Shown: positions 1 through 13,034 of the stretch, piece after piece
Position numbering within the stretch: the first letter of the stretch is position 1
Layout of the letters: every line of letters starts with the position of its first letter
Assembly: GCA_037074705.1 (NCBI GenBank)
Contig: JAYJMR010000112.1
Span: 1 to 64,000, forward strand
Source of the DNA: Zhengitettix transpicula
Taxonomy: Eukaryota > Arthropoda > Insecta > Orthoptera > Tetrigidae
Length of the DNA stretch: 64,000 nt
Reading direction: 5' to 3'
Translations under genes and position numbers: made by a program
The notes under the pieces: model-generated
Told to the model about the DNA's origin: nothing
Seen by the model: the letters and a program-made list of their open reading frames with translations, nothing else
Database searches by the model: none

Positions 1-1095
1 AAATATTACGATATATTAATTAATATTAATGGATTAAGATTTTAGAAGTGCAGGTTTGAGTAATTTTTATAAAGAACGAGTCATTTATTATGAAATAAGC
101 CTTTGTTATTTGAAGATTCTTGGTTGGTGAAATTCCAAACTTGTCGTCGAAACGTCGAATATTACGATATATTAATTAATATTAATGGATTAAGATTTTA
201 GAAGTGCAGGTTTTGAGTAATTTTTATAAGAACGAGTCATTTATTATGAAATAAGACTTTGTTATTTGAAGATTCTTGGTTGGTGAAATTCAAACTTGTC
301 GTCGAAACGTCGAATATTGGATATATTAATTAATATTAATAGATTAAGATTTTAGAAGTTGCTGGTTTGAGTAATTTTTATAATGAACGATTCATTTATT
401 ATGAAATAAGACTTGTTATTTGAAGATTCTTGGTTGGGTGAAATTCCAAACTTGTCGTCGAAACGTCGAAATATTACGATATATTAATTAATATTAATGG
501 ATTAAGATTTTAGAAGTGCAGTTTGAGTAATTTTTATAAAGAACGAGTCATTTATTATGAAATAAGACTTTGTTATTTGAAGATTCTTGGTTGGTGAAAT
601 TCACAAACTTGTCGTCGAAACGTCGAAATATTACGATATATTAATTAATATTAATGATTAAGATTTTAGAAGTGCTGGTTTGAGTAATTTTTTATAAAGA
701 ACGAGTCATTTATTATGAAATAAGACTTTGTTATTTGAAGATTCTTGGTTGGTGAAAATTCAAACTTGTCGTCGAAACGTCGAAATATTACGATATATTA
801 ATTAATATTAATGGATTAAGATTTTAGAAGTGCAGGTTGAGTAATTTTTATAAAGAACGAGTCATTTATTATGAAATAAGACTTTGTTATTTGAAGATTC
901 TTGGTCGGTGAAATTCCAAACTTGTCGTCGAAACGTCGAAATATTACGATATAATAATTAATATTAATGGATTAAGATTTTAGAAGTGCTGGTTTGAGTA
1001 ATTTTTATAAAGAAAGAGTCATTTATTATGAAATAAGACTTTGTTATTTGAAGATTCTTGGTTTGTGAAATTCCAAACTTGTCGTCGAAACGTCG

Positions 1096-1565
1096 AAATA
1101 TTACGATATATTAATTAATATTAATGGATTAAGATTTTAGAAGTGCAGGTTTGAGTAATTTTTATAAAGAACGAGTCATTTATTATGAAATAAGCCTTTG
1201 TCACTTTGAAGATTCTTGGTTGGTGAAATTCAAACTTGTCGTCGAAACGTCGAAATATTACGATATATTAATTAATATTAATGGAATAAGATTTAGAAGT
1301 GCAGTTTGAGTAATTTTTATAAAGAACGAGTCATTTATTATGAAATAAGACTTTGTTATTTGTAGATTCTTGGTTGGTGAAATTCCAAACTTGTCGTCGA
1401 AACGTCGAAATATTGGGATATATTATTTTATATTAATAGATTAAGATTTTAGAAGTGCTGGTTTGAGTAATTTTTATAAAGAACGAGTCATTTATTATGA
1501 AATAAGACTTTGTTATTTGAAGATTCTTGGTTGGTGAAATTCCAAACCTTGTCGTCGAAACGTCG
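1096..1565 (+). repeat. Three-monomer variant block, copy 1
   Basis: Successive monomers carry gcctttgtcac, then atggaataag with ttgtagattc, then attgggatat with attattttat and gctgg. The same order recurs at 6273-6749 (gcctttgtcat, atggaataag, attgggatat with attatttaat). The first two members also occur at 2506-2819. The rare attattt change links this copy to the one at 6273. Confidence 0.75.
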
Positions 1566-2505
1566 AAATATTACGATATATTAATTAATATTAATGGATT
1601 AAGATTTTAGAAGTGCAGGTTTGAGTAATTTTTATTAAAGAACGAGTCATTTATTATGAAATAAGCTTTGTTATTTGAAGATTCTTGGTTGGTGAAATTC
1701 CAAACTTGTCGTCGAAACGTCGAAATATTACGATATATTAATTAATATTAATGGATTAAGATTTTAGAAGTGCAGGTTTGAGTAATTTTTATAAAGAACG
1801 AGTCATTTATTATGAAATAAGACTTTGTTATTTGAAGAATTCTTGGTTGGTGAAATTCCAAACTTGTCGTCGAAACGTCGAAATATTAGGGATATATTAA
1901 TTAATATTAATAGATTAAGATTTTAGAAGTGCTGGTTGAGTAATTTTTATAAAGAACGAGTCATTTATTGTGAAATAAGACTTTGTTATTTGAAGATTCT
2001 TGGTTGGTGAAATTCCAAACTTGTCGTCGAAACGTCGAAATATTACGATATATTAATTAATATTAATGGATTAAGATTTTAGAAGTGCAGGTTTGAGTAA
2101 TTTTATAAAGAACGAGTCATTTATTATGAAATAAGACTTTGTTATTTGAAGATTCTTGGTTGGTGAAATTCCAAACTTGTCGTCGAAACGTCGAAATATT
2201 ACGATATATTAATTAATATTAATGGATTAAGATTTAGAAGTGCAGGTTTGAGTAATTTTTATAAAGAACGAGTCATTTATTATGAAATAAGACTTTGTTA
2301 TTTGAAGATTCTTGGTTGGTGAAATTCCAAACTTGTCGTCGAAACGTCGAAATATTACGATATATTAATTAATATTAATGGATTAAGATTTTAGAAGTGC
2401 TGGTTTGAGTAATTTTTATAAAGAACGAGTCATTTATTATGAAATAAGACTTTGTTATTGAAGATTCTTGGTTGGTGAAATTCCAAACTTGTCGTCGAAA
2501 CGTCG

Positions 2506-2819
2506 AAATATTACGATATATTAATTAATATTAATGATTAAGATTTTAGAAGTGCAGGTTTGAGTAATTTTTATAAAGAACGAGTCATTTATTATGAAAT
2601 AAGCCTTTGTCATTTGAAGATTCTTGGTTGGTGAAATTCCCAAACTTGTCGTCGAAACGTCGAAATATTACGATATATTAATTAATATTAATGGAATAAG
2701 ATTTTAGAAGTGCAGGTTTGAGTAATTTTTATAAGAACGAGTCATTTATTATGAAATAAGGACTTTGTTATTTGTAGATTCTTGGTTGGTGAAATTCCAA
2801 ACTTGTCGTCGAAACGTCG
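2506..2819 (+). repeat. Partial (two-monomer) copy of the 1096 variant block
   Basis: It has gcctttgtcat followed by atggaataag with ttgtagattc, as at 1096, but the next monomer is a consensus attacgatat type rather than the attgggatat type. The gcctttg marker at 2603 lies exactly 24 monomers (3768 bp) before that at 6371. Confidence 0.7.
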
Positions 2820-5800
2820 AAATATTACGATATATTAATTAATATTAATGGATTAAGATTTTAGAAGTGCAGGTTTGAGTAATTTTTTATAAAGAACGAG
2901 TCATTTATTATGAAATAAGACTTTGTTATTTGAAGATTCTTGGTTGGTGAAATTCAAACTTGTCGTCGAAACGTCGAAATATTACGATATATTAATTAAT
3001 ATTAATGGATTAAGATTTTAGAAGTGCAGGTTTGAGTAATTTTTATAAAGAACGAGTCATTTATTATGAAATAAGAGTTTGTTATTTGAAGATTCTTGTT
3101 GGTGAAATTCCAAACTTGTCGTCGAAACGTCGAAATATTACGATATATTAATTAATATTAATGGATTAAGATTTTAGAAGTGCTGGTTTGAGTAATTTTT
3201 ATAAAGAACGAGTCATTTATTATGAAATAAGACTTTGTTATTTGAAGATTCTTGGTTGGTGAAATTCCAAACTTGTCGTCGAAACGTCGAAATATTACGA
3301 TATATTAATAATTATTAATGGATTAAGATTTTAGAAGTGCAGGTTTGAGTAATTTTTATAAAGAACGAGTCATTTATTATGAAATAAGACTTTGTTATTT
3401 GAAGATTCTTGGTTGGTGAAATTCCAAAACTTGTCGTCGAAACATCGAAATATTACGATATATTAATTAATATTAATGGATTAAGATTTAGAAGTGTTGG
3501 TTTGAGTAATTTTTTATAAGAACGAGTCATTTATTATGAAATAAGACTTTGTTATTTGAAGATTCTTGGTTGGTGAAATTCCAAACTTGTCGTCGAAACG
3601 TCGAAATATTACGATATATTAATTAATATTAATGGATTAAGATTTTAGAAGTGCTGGTTTGAGTAATTTTTATAAAGAACGTGTCATTTATTATGAAATA
3701 AGACTTTGTTATTTGAAGATTCTTGGTTGGTGAAATTCCAAACTTGTCGTCGAAACGTCGAAATATTACGATATATTAATTAATATTAATGGATTAAGAT
3801 TTTAGAAGTGCAGGTTTGAGTAATTTTTATAAAGAACGAGTCATTTATTATGAAATAAGACTTTGTTATTTGAAGATTCTTGGTTGGTGAAATTCCAAAC
3901 TTGTCGTCGAAACGACGAAATATTACGATATATTAATTAATATTAATGGATTAAGATTTTAGAAGTGCTGGTTTGAGTAATTTTTATAAAGAACGAGTCA
4001 TTTATTATTAAATAAGACTTTGTTATTTGAAGATTCTTGGTTGGTGAAATTCCAAACTTGTCGTCGAAACGTCGAAATATTACGATATATTAATTAATAT
4101 TAATGGATTAAGATTTTAGAAGTGCTGGTTTGAGTAATTTTTATAAAGAATGAGTCATTTATTATGAAATAAGACTTTGTTATTTGAAGATTCTTGGTTG
4201 GTGAAATTCCAAACTTGTCGTCGAAACGTCGAAATATTACGATATATTAATTAATATTAATGGATTAAGATTTTAGAAGTGCAGGTTTGAGTAATTTTTA
4301 TAAAGAACGAGTCATTTATTATGAAATAAGACTTTGTTATTTGAAGATTCTTGGTTGGTGAAATTCCAAACTTGTCGTCGAAACGTCGAAATATTACGAT
4401 ATATTAATTAATATTAATGGATTAAGATTTTAGAAGTGCTGGTATGAGTAATTTTTATAAAGAACGAATCATTTATTATGAAATAAGACTTTGTTATTTG
4501 AAGATTCTTGGTTGGTGAAATTCCAAACTTGTCGTCGAAACGTCGAAATATTACGATATATTAATTAATATTAATGGATTAAGATTTTAGAAGTGCAGGT
4601 TTGAGTAATTTTTATAAAGAACGAGTCATTTATTATGAAATAAGACTTTGTTATTTGAAGATTCTTGGTTGGTGAAATTCCAAACTTGTCGTCGAAACGT
4701 CGAAATATTACGATATATTAATTAATATTAATGGATTAAGATTTTAGAAGTGCAGGTTTGAGTAATTTTTATAAAGAACGAGTCATTTATTATGAAATAA
4801 GACTTTGTTATTTGAAGATTCTTGGTTGGTGAAATTTTAAAATTGTCGTCGAAACGTCGAAATATTACGATATATTAATTAATATTAATGGATTAAGATT
4901 TTAGAAGTGCAGGTTTGAGTAATTTTTATAAAGAACGAGTCATTTATTATGAAATAAGACTTTGTTATTTCAAGATTCTTGGTTGGTGAAATTCCAATCT
5001 TGTCGTCGAAACGTCGAAATATTGGGATATATTAATTAATATTAATAGATTAAGATTTTAGAAGTGCAGGTTTGAGTAATTTTTATAAAGAACGAGTCAT
5101 TTATTATGAAATAAGACTTTGTTATTTGAAGATTCTTGGTTGGTGAAATTCCAAACTTGTCGTCGAAACGTCGAAATATTACGATATATTAATTAATATT
5201 AATGGATTAAGATTTTAGAAGTGCAGGTTTGAGTAATTTTTATAAAGAACGAGTCATTTATTATGAAATAAGCCTTTGTTATTTGAAGATTCTTGGTTGG
5301 TGAAATTCCAAACTTGTAGTCGAAACGTCGAAATATTACGATATATTAATTAATATTAATGGATTAAGATTTTAGAAGTGCAGGTTTGAGTAATTTTTAT
5401 AAAGAACGAGTCATTTATTATGAAATAAGACTTTGTTATTTGAAGATTCTTGGTTGGTGAAATTCCAAACTTGTCGTCGAAACGTCGAAATATTGGGATA
5501 TATTAATTAATATTAATAGATTAAGATTTTAGAAGTGCTGGTTTGAGTAATTTTTATAAAGAACGAGTCATTTATTATGAAATAAGACTTTGTTATTTGA
5601 AGATTCTTGGTTGGTGAAATTCCAAACTTGTCGTCGAAACGTCGAAATATTACGATATATTAATTAATATTAATGGATTAAGATTTTAGAAGTGCAGGTT
5701 TGAGTAATTTTTATAAAGAACGAGTCATTTATTATGAAATAAGACTTTGTTATTTGAAGATTCTTGGTTGGTGAAATTCCAAACTTGTCGTCGAAACGTC

Positions 5801-6272
5801 GAAATATTACGATATATTAATTAATATTAATGGATTAAGATTTTAGTAGTGCTGGTTTGAGTAATTTTTATAAAGAACGAGTCATTTATTATGAAATAAG
5901 ACTTTGTTATTTGAAGATTCTTGGTTGGTGAAATTCCAAACTTGTCGTCGAAACGTCGAAATATTACGATATATTAATTAATATTAATGGATTAAGATTT
6001 TAGAAGTGCAGGTTTGAGTAATTTTTATAAAGAACGAGTCATTTATTATGAAATAAGACTTTGTTATTTGAAGATTCTTGGTTGGTGTAATTCCAAACTT
6101 GTCGTCGAAACGTCGAAATATTACGATATATTAATTAATATTAATGGATTAAGATTTTAGAAGTGCTGGTTTGAGTAATTTTTATAAAGAACGAGTCATT
6201 TATTATGAAATAAGACTTTGTTATTTGAAGATTCTTGGTTGGTGAAATTCCAAACTTGTCGTCGAAACGTCG

Positions 6273-6749
6273 AAATATTACGATATATTAATTAATATTA
6301 ATGGATTAAGATTTTAGAAGTGCAGGTTTGAGTAATTTTTATAAAGAACGAGTCATTTATTATGAAATAAGCCTTTGTCATTTGAAGATTCTTGGTTGGT
6401 GAAATTCCAAACTTGTCGTCGAAACGTCGAAATATTACGATATATTAATTAATATTAATGGAATAAGATTTTAGAAGTGCAGGTTTGAGTAATTTTTATA
6501 AAGAACGAGTCATTTATTATGAAATAAGACTTTGTTATTTGAAGATTCTTGGTTGGTGAAATTCCAAACTTGTCGTCGAAACGTCGAAATATTGGGATAT
6601 ATTATTTAATATTAATAATTAAATAGATTAAGATTTTAGAAGTGATGGTTTGAGTAATTTTATAAAGAACGAGTCATTTATTATGAAATAAGACTTTGTT
6701 ATTTGAAGATCTTGGTTGGTGAAATTCCAAACTTGTCGTCGAAACGTCG
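6273..6749 (+). repeat. Three-monomer variant block, copy 3, with 8 bp insertion
   Basis: It carries gcctttgtcat, then atggaataag, then attgggatat with attatttaat, in the same order as 1096-1565. The third monomer has about 8 extra AT bases near 6616-6625 (ttaataattaaatagatt in place of ttaatagatt), which looks like a local duplication of the AT tract. This is one of the few insertions longer than 1 bp in the window. Confidence 0.75.
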
Positions 6750-8156
6750 AAATATTACGATATATTAATAAATATTTATGATTAAGATTTTAGAAGTGCT
6801 GGTTTGAGTAATTTTTATAAAGAACGAGTCATTTATTATGAATAAGACTTTGTTATTTGAAGATTCTTGGTTGGTGAAATTCCAAACTTGTCGTCGAAAC
6901 GTCGAAATATTACGATATATTAATTAATATTAATGGATTAAGATTTTAGAAGTGCTGGTTTGAGTAATTTTTATAAAGAACGAGTCATTTATTATGAAAT
7001 AAGACTTTGTTATTTGAAGATTCTTGGTTGGTGAAATTCCAAACTTGTCGTCGAAACGTCGAAATATTACGATATATTAATTAATATTAATGGATTAAGA
7101 TTTTAGAAGTGCAGGTTTGAGTAATTTTTATAAAGAACGAGTCATTTATTATGAAATAAGACTTTGTTATTTGAAGATTCTTGGTTGGTGAAATTCCAAA
7201 CTTGTCGTCGAACGTCGAAATATTACGATATATTAATTAATATTAATGGATTAAGATTTTAGAAGTGCAGGTTTGAGTAATTATTATAAAGAACGAGTCA
7301 TTTATTATGAAATAAGACTTTGTTATTTGAAGATTCTTGGTTGGTGAAATTCCAAACTTGTCGTCGAAACGTCGAAATATTACGATATATTAATTAATAT
7401 TTATGGATTAAGATTTTAGAAGTGCTGGTTTGAGTAATTTTTATAAAGAACGAGTCATTTATTATGAAATAAGACTTTGTTATTTGAAGATTCTTGGTTG
7501 GTGAAATTCCAAACTTGTCGTCGAAACGTCGAAATATTACGATATATTAATTAATATTAATGGATTAAGATTTTAGAAGTGCTGGTTTGAGTAATTTTTA
7601 TAAAGAACGAGTCATTTATTATGAAATAAGACTTGTTATTTGAAGATCCTTGGTTGGTAAATTCCAAACTTGTCGTCGAAACGTCGAAATATTACGATAT
7701 ATTAATTAATATTAATGGATTAAGATTTTAGAAGTGCAGGTTTGAGTAATTTTTATAAAGAACGAGTCATTTATTATGAAATAAGACTTTGTTATTTGAA
7801 GATTCTTGGTTGGTGAAATTCCAAACTTGTCGTCGAAACGTCGAAATATTATGATATATTAATTAATATTAATAGATTAAGATTTTAGAAGTGCAGGTTT
7901 GAGTAATTTTTATAAGAACGAGTCATTTATTATGAAATAAGACTTTGTTATTTGAAGATTCTTGGTTGGTGAAATTCCAAACTTGTCGTCGAAACGTCGA
8001 AATATTACGATATATTAATTAATATTAATGGATTAAGATTTTAGAAGTGCTGGTTTGAGTAATTTTTATAAAGAACGAGTCATTTATTATGAAATAAGAC
8101 TTTGTTATTTGAAGATTCTTGGTTGGTGAAATTACAAACTTGTCGTCGAAACGTCA

Positions 8157-8470
8157 AAATATTACGATATATTAATTAGTATTAATGGATTAAGATTTTA
8201 GAAGTGCAGGTTTGAGTAATTTTTATAAAGAACGAGTCATTTATTATGAAATAAGACTTTGTTATTTGAAAATTCTTGGTTGGTGAAATTCCAAACCTGT
8301 CGTCGAAACGTCGAAATATTACGATATATTAATTAATATTAATGGATTAAGATTTTAGAAGAGCTGGTTTGAGTAATTTTTATAAAGAACGAGTCATTTA
8401 TTATGAAATAAGACTTTGTTATTTGAAGATTCTTGGATGGTGAAATTCCAAACTTGTCGTCGAAACGTCG
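8157..8470 (+). repeat. Dimer duplication, copy 1 (314 bp)
   Basis: The first monomer carries ttgaaaattc and aaacctgtcg, and the second carries gaagagctgg. Both marks recur exactly two monomers later in 8471-8783, showing a recent 314 bp tandem duplication. The preceding monomer has attacaaac, a mark that also precedes aaacctg monomers at 16947 and 17418. Confidence 0.85.
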
Positions 8471-8783
8471 AAATATTACGATATATTAATTAATATTAAT
8501 GGATTAAGATTTTAGAAGTGCAGGTTTGAGTAATTTTTATAAAGAACGAGTCATTTATTATGAAATAAGACTTTGTTATTTGAAAATTCTTGGTTGGTGA
8601 AATTCCAAACCTGTCGTCGAAACGTCGAAATATTACGATATATTAATTAATATTAATGGATTAAGATTTTAGAAGAGCTGGTTTGAGTAATTTTTATAAA
8701 GAACGAGTCATTATTATGAAATAAGACTTTGTTATTTGAAGATTCTTGGTTGGTGAAATTCCAAACTTGTCGTCGAAACGTCG
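8471..8783 (+). repeat. Dimer duplication, copy 2 (313 bp)
   Basis: It repeats the ttgaaaattc, aaacctgtcg and gaagagctgg marks of 8157-8470. It lacks one base in tcattattatg and shares no other large difference, so the duplication is young relative to the array. Confidence 0.85.
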
Positions 8784-9881
8784 AAATATTACGATATATT
8801 AATTAATATTAATGGGTTAAGATTTTAGAAGTGCTGGTTTGAGTAATTTTTATAAAGAACGAGTCATTTATTATGAAATAAGACTTTGTTATTTGAAGAT
8901 TCTTGGTTGGTGAAATTCCAAACTTGTCGTCGAAACGTCGAAATATTACGATATATTAATTAATATTAATGGATGAAGATTTTAGAAGTGCTGGTTTGAG
9001 TAATTTTTATAAAGAACGAATCATTTATTATGAAATAAGACTTTGTTATTTGAAGATTCTTGGTTGGTGAAATTCCAAACTTGTCGTCGAAACGTCGAAA
9101 TATTACGATATATTAATTAATATTAATGGATGAAGATTTTAGAAGTGCTGGTTTAAGTAATTTTTATAAAGAACGAGTCATTTATTATGAAATAAGACTT
9201 TGTTATTTGAAGATTCTTGGTTTGTGAAATTCCAAACTTGTCGTCGAAACGTCGAAATATTACGATATATTAATTAATATTAATGGATTAAGATTTTAGA
9301 AGTGCAGGTTTGAGTAATTTTTATAAAGAACGAGTCATTTATTATGAAATAAGACTTTGTTATTTGAAGATTCTTGGTTGGTGAAATTCCAAACTTATCG
9401 TCGAAACGTCCAAATATTACGATATATTAATTAATATTAATAGATTAAGATTTTAGAAGTGCAGGTTTGACTAATTTTAAAAAGAACGAGTCATTTATTA
9501 TGAAATAAGACTTTGTTATTTGAAGATTCTTGGTTGGTGAAATTCCAAACTTGTCGTCGAAACGTCGAAATATTTTGATATATTAATTAATATTAATATA
9601 TAAAGATTTTAGAAGTGCTGGTTTGAGTAATTTTTATAAAGAACGAGTCATTTATTATGAAATAAGACTTTGTTATTTGAAGATTCTTGGTTGGTGAAAT
9701 TCCAAACTTGTCGTCGAAACGTCGAAATATTACGATATATTAATTAATTTTAATGGATTAAGATTTTAGAAGTGCAGGTTTGAGTAATTTTTATAAAGAA
9801 CGAGTCATTTATTATGAAATAAGACTTTGTTATTTGAAGATTCTTGGTTGGTGAAATTCCAAACTTGTCGTCGAAACGTCG

Positions 9882-10667
9882 AAATATTACGATATATTAA
9901 TTAATATTAATAAATTAAGATTTTAGAAGTGCAGGTTTGACTAATTTTTAAAAAGAACGAGTCATTTATTATGAAATAAGACTTTGTTATTTGAAGATTC
10001 TTGGTTGGTGAAATTCCAAACTTGTCGTCGAAACGTCGAAATATTTTGATATATTAATTAATATTAATAGATAAAGATTTTAGAAGTGCTGGTTTGAGTA
10101 ATTTTTATAAAGAACGAGTCATTTATTATGAAATAAGACTTTGTTATTTGAAGATTCTTGGTTGGTGAAATTCCAAACTTGTCGTCGAAACGTCGAAATA
10201 TTATGATATATTAATTAATATTATTAGATTAAGATTTTAGAAGTGCAGGTTTGAGTAATTTTTATAAAGAACGAATCATTTATTATGAAATAAGACTTTG
10301 TTATTTGAAGATTCTTGGTTGGTGAAATTCCAAACTTGTCGTCGAAACGTCGAAATATTATGATATATTAATTAGTATTAATAGATTAAAATTTTAGAAG
10401 TGCTGGTTTGAGTAATTTTTATAAAGAACGAGTCATTTATTATGAAATAAGACTTTGTTATTTGAAGATTCTTGGTTGGTGAAATATCAAACTTGTCGTC
10501 GAAACGTCGAAATATTGGGATATATTAATTAATATTAATAGATTAAGATTTTAAAAGTGCAGGTTTGACTAATTTTTATAAAGAACGAGTCATTTATTAT
10601 GAAATAAGACTTTGTTATTTGAAGATTCTTGGTTGGTGAAAATTCCAAACTTGTCGTCGAAACGTCG
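9882..10667 (+). repeat. Five-monomer cassette V1-V2-V3-V4-V5
   Basis: The monomers start at 9882 (V1, tttgacta and tttttaaaaag), 10039 (V2, attttgatat and gctgg), 10196 (V3, attatgatat, gcagg, gaatcat), 10353 (V4, attatgatat, attagtatt, gctgg) and 10510 (V5, attgggatat, ttttaaaagtgc, tttgacta). This order recurs across the window and is the basic recognisable higher-order motif of the array. Confidence 0.9.
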
Positions 10668-11451
10668 AAATATTACGATATATTAATTAATATTAACAGA
10701 TTAAGATTTTAGAAGTGCAGGTTTGTGTAATTTTTATAAAGAACGAGTCATTTATTATGAAATAAGACTTTGTTATTTGAAGATTCTTGGTTGGTGAAAT
10801 TCCAAACTTGTCGTCGAAACGTCGAAATATTACGATATTTTAATTAATATTAATGGATTAAGATTTTAGAAGTGCAGGTTTGAGTAATTTTTATAAAGAA
10901 CGAGTCATTTATTATGAAATAAGACTTTGTTATTTGAAGATTCTTGGTTGGTGAAATTCCAAACTTGTCGTCGAAACGTCGAAATATTACGATATATTAA
11001 TTAATATTAATGGATTAAGATTTTAGAAGTGCAGGTTTGAGTAATTTTTATAAAGAACGAGTCATTTATTATGAAATAAGACTTTGTTATTTGAAGATTC
11101 TTGGTTGGTGAAATTCCAAACTTGTCGTCGAAACGTCGAAATATTGGGATATATTAATTAATATTAATAGATTAAGATTTTAGAAGTGCTGGTTTGAGTA
11201 ATTTTTATAAAGAACGAGTCATTTATTATGAAACAAGACTTTGTTATTTGAAGATTCTTGGTTGGTGAAATTCCAAACTTGTCGTCGAAACGTCGAAATA
11301 TACGATATATTAATTAATATTAATGGGTTAAGATTTTAGAAGTGCTGGTTTGAATAATTTTTATAAAGAACGAGTCATTTGTTATGAAATAAGACTTTGT
11401 TATTTGAAGATTCTTGGTTGGTGAAATTCCAAACTTGTCGTCGAAACGTCG
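9882..11451 (+). repeat. Ten-monomer higher-order unit, copy 1 (1570 bp)
   Basis: Ten monomers run in order: V1, V2, V3 (with ttattagatt), V4 (with attaaaatttt and gaaatatcaa), V5, then monomers marked attaacaga with tttgtgtaa, gatattttaatt, consensus, attgggatat with gctgg, and atgggtt with tttgaataat and tttgttatg. The same ten in the same order follow directly at 11452. Measured offsets are exact: ttattagatt at 10221 and 11791, and gaaatatcaa at 10481 and 12051, both 1570 bp. Copy 1 has an extra a in V5 (gaaaattcc), a missing t at 11299 and aaacaag for aaataag. Confidence 0.95.
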
Positions 11452-12236
11452 AAATATTACGATATATTAATTAATATTAATAGATTAAGATTTTAGAAGT
11501 GCAGGTTTGACTAATTTTTAAAAAGAACGAGTCATTTATTATGAAATAAGACTTTGTTATTTGAAGATTCTTGGTTGGTGAAATTCCAAACTTGTCGTCG
11601 AAACGTCGAAATATTTTGATATATTAATTAATATTAATAGATAAAGATTTTAGAAGTGCTGGTTTGAGTAATTTTTATAAAGAACGAGTCATTTATTATG
11701 AAATAAGACTTTGTTATTTGAAGATTCTTGGTTGGTGAAATTCCAAACTTGTCGTCGAAACGTCGAAATATTATGATATATTAATTAATATTATTAGATT
11801 AAGATTTTAGAAGTGCAGGTTTGAGTAATTTTTATAAAGAACGAATCATTTATTATGAAATAAGACTTTGTTATTTGAAGATTCTTGGTTGGTGAAATTC
11901 CAAACTTGTCGTCGAAACGTCGAAATATTATGATATATTAATTAGTATTAATAGATTAAAATTTTAGAAGTGCTGGTTTGAGTAATTTTTATAAAGAACG
12001 AGTCATTTATTATGAAATAAGACTTTGTTATTTGAAGATTCTTGGTTGGTGAAATATCAAACTTGTCGTCGAAACGTCGAAATATTGGGATATATTAATT
12101 AATATTAATAGATTAAGATTTTAAAAGTGCAGGTTTGACTAATTTTTATAAAGAACGAGTCATTTATTATGAAATAAGACTTTGTTATTTGAAGATTCTT
12201 GGTTGGTGAAATTCCAAACTTGTCGTCGAAACGTCG
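11452..12236 (+). repeat. Five-monomer cassette V1-V2-V3-V4-V5
   Basis: The monomers start at 11452, 11609, 11766, 11923 and 12080, all 157 bp. This is the cassette part of the second ten-monomer unit and shares its private marks ttattagatt and gaaatatcaa with 9882-10667. Confidence 0.9.
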
Positions 12237-13022
12237 AAATATTTACGATATATTAATTAATATCAACAGATTAAGATTTTAGAAGTGCAGGTTTGTGTAA
12301 TTTTTATAAAGAACGAGTCATTTATTATGAAATAAGACTTTGTTATTTGAAGATTCTTGGTTGGTGAAATTCCAAACTTGTCGTCGAAACGTCGAAATAT
12401 TACGATATTTTAATTAATATTAATGGATTAAGATTTTAGAAGTGCAGGTTTGAGTAATTTTTATAAAGAACGGGTCATTTATTATGAAATAAGACTTTGT
12501 TATTTGAAGATTCTTGGTTGGTGAAATTCCAAACTTGTCGTCGAAACGTCGAAATATTACGATATATTAATTAATATTAATGGATTAAGATTTTAGAAGT
12601 GCAGGTTTGAGTAATTTTTATAAAGAACGAGTCATTTATTATGAAATAAGACTTTGTTATTTGAAGATTCTTGGTTGGTGAAATTCCAAACTTGTCGTCG
12701 AAACGTCGAAATATTGGGATATATTAATTAATATTAATAGATTAAGATTTTAGAAGTGCTGGTTTGAGTAATTTTTATAAAGAACGAGTCATTTATTATG
12801 AAATAAGACTTTGTTATTTGAAGATTCTTGGTTGGTGAAATTCCAAACTTGTCGTCGAAACGTCGAAATATTACGATATATTAATTAATATTAATGGGTT
12901 AAGATTTTAGAAGTGCTGGTTTGAATAATTTTTATAAAGAACGAGTCATTTGTTATGAAATAAGACTTTGTTATTTGAAGATTCTTGGTTGGTGAAATTC
13001 CAAACTTGTCGTCGAAACGTCG
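11452..13022 (+). repeat. Ten-monomer higher-order unit, copy 2 (1571 bp)
   Basis: This is a tandem copy of 9882-11451 with a handful of differences: atagatt for ataaatt in V1, atcaacaga for attaacaga, an extra t in atatttacg, cgggtc for cgagtc, and aaataag for aaacaag. It is followed by a consensus monomer and then another V1-V2 pair at 13180, so a further round may have begun from the same unit. Confidence 0.95.
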
Positions 13023-13034
13023 AAATATTACGAT

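Larger units (their letters stand above)
1..3500 (+). repeat. Indel-rich start of the array
   Basis: These are ordinary monomers with an excess of one-base gains and losses, mostly in short runs. Examples are cgaatatt for cgaaatatt, caggttttgag for caggtttgag, tataagaac for tataaagaac, attcaaac for attccaaac, ggttgggtg for ggttggtg, and agatttag for agattttag. Nearly every monomer before about 2.9 kb carries at least one such change, giving a net loss of about 8 bp by position 3604. Beyond about 26 kb such changes are rare. The pattern resembles consensus error near a contig end, but real divergence of an older array flank cannot be excluded. Confidence 0.8.

Noticed and set aside
1834..1845. 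EcoRI site as a monomer-class marker
   Set aside because: gaattc here comes from one extra base (gaagaattcttgg) in the indel-rich first 3 kb and does not recur in later monomers, so it is probably an error or a private change.
6587..6749. Target-site duplication of a mobile element
   Set aside because: The extra 8 bp near 6616 duplicates neighbouring AT sequence and flanks no inserted element; slippage is a simpler explanation.
3000..8000. Strict dimeric alternation of gcagg and gctgg monomers
   Set aside because: The two types often alternate here but runs of two or three of one kind are common (for example two gctgg in a row near 3968 and 4125), so there is no regular dimer period.
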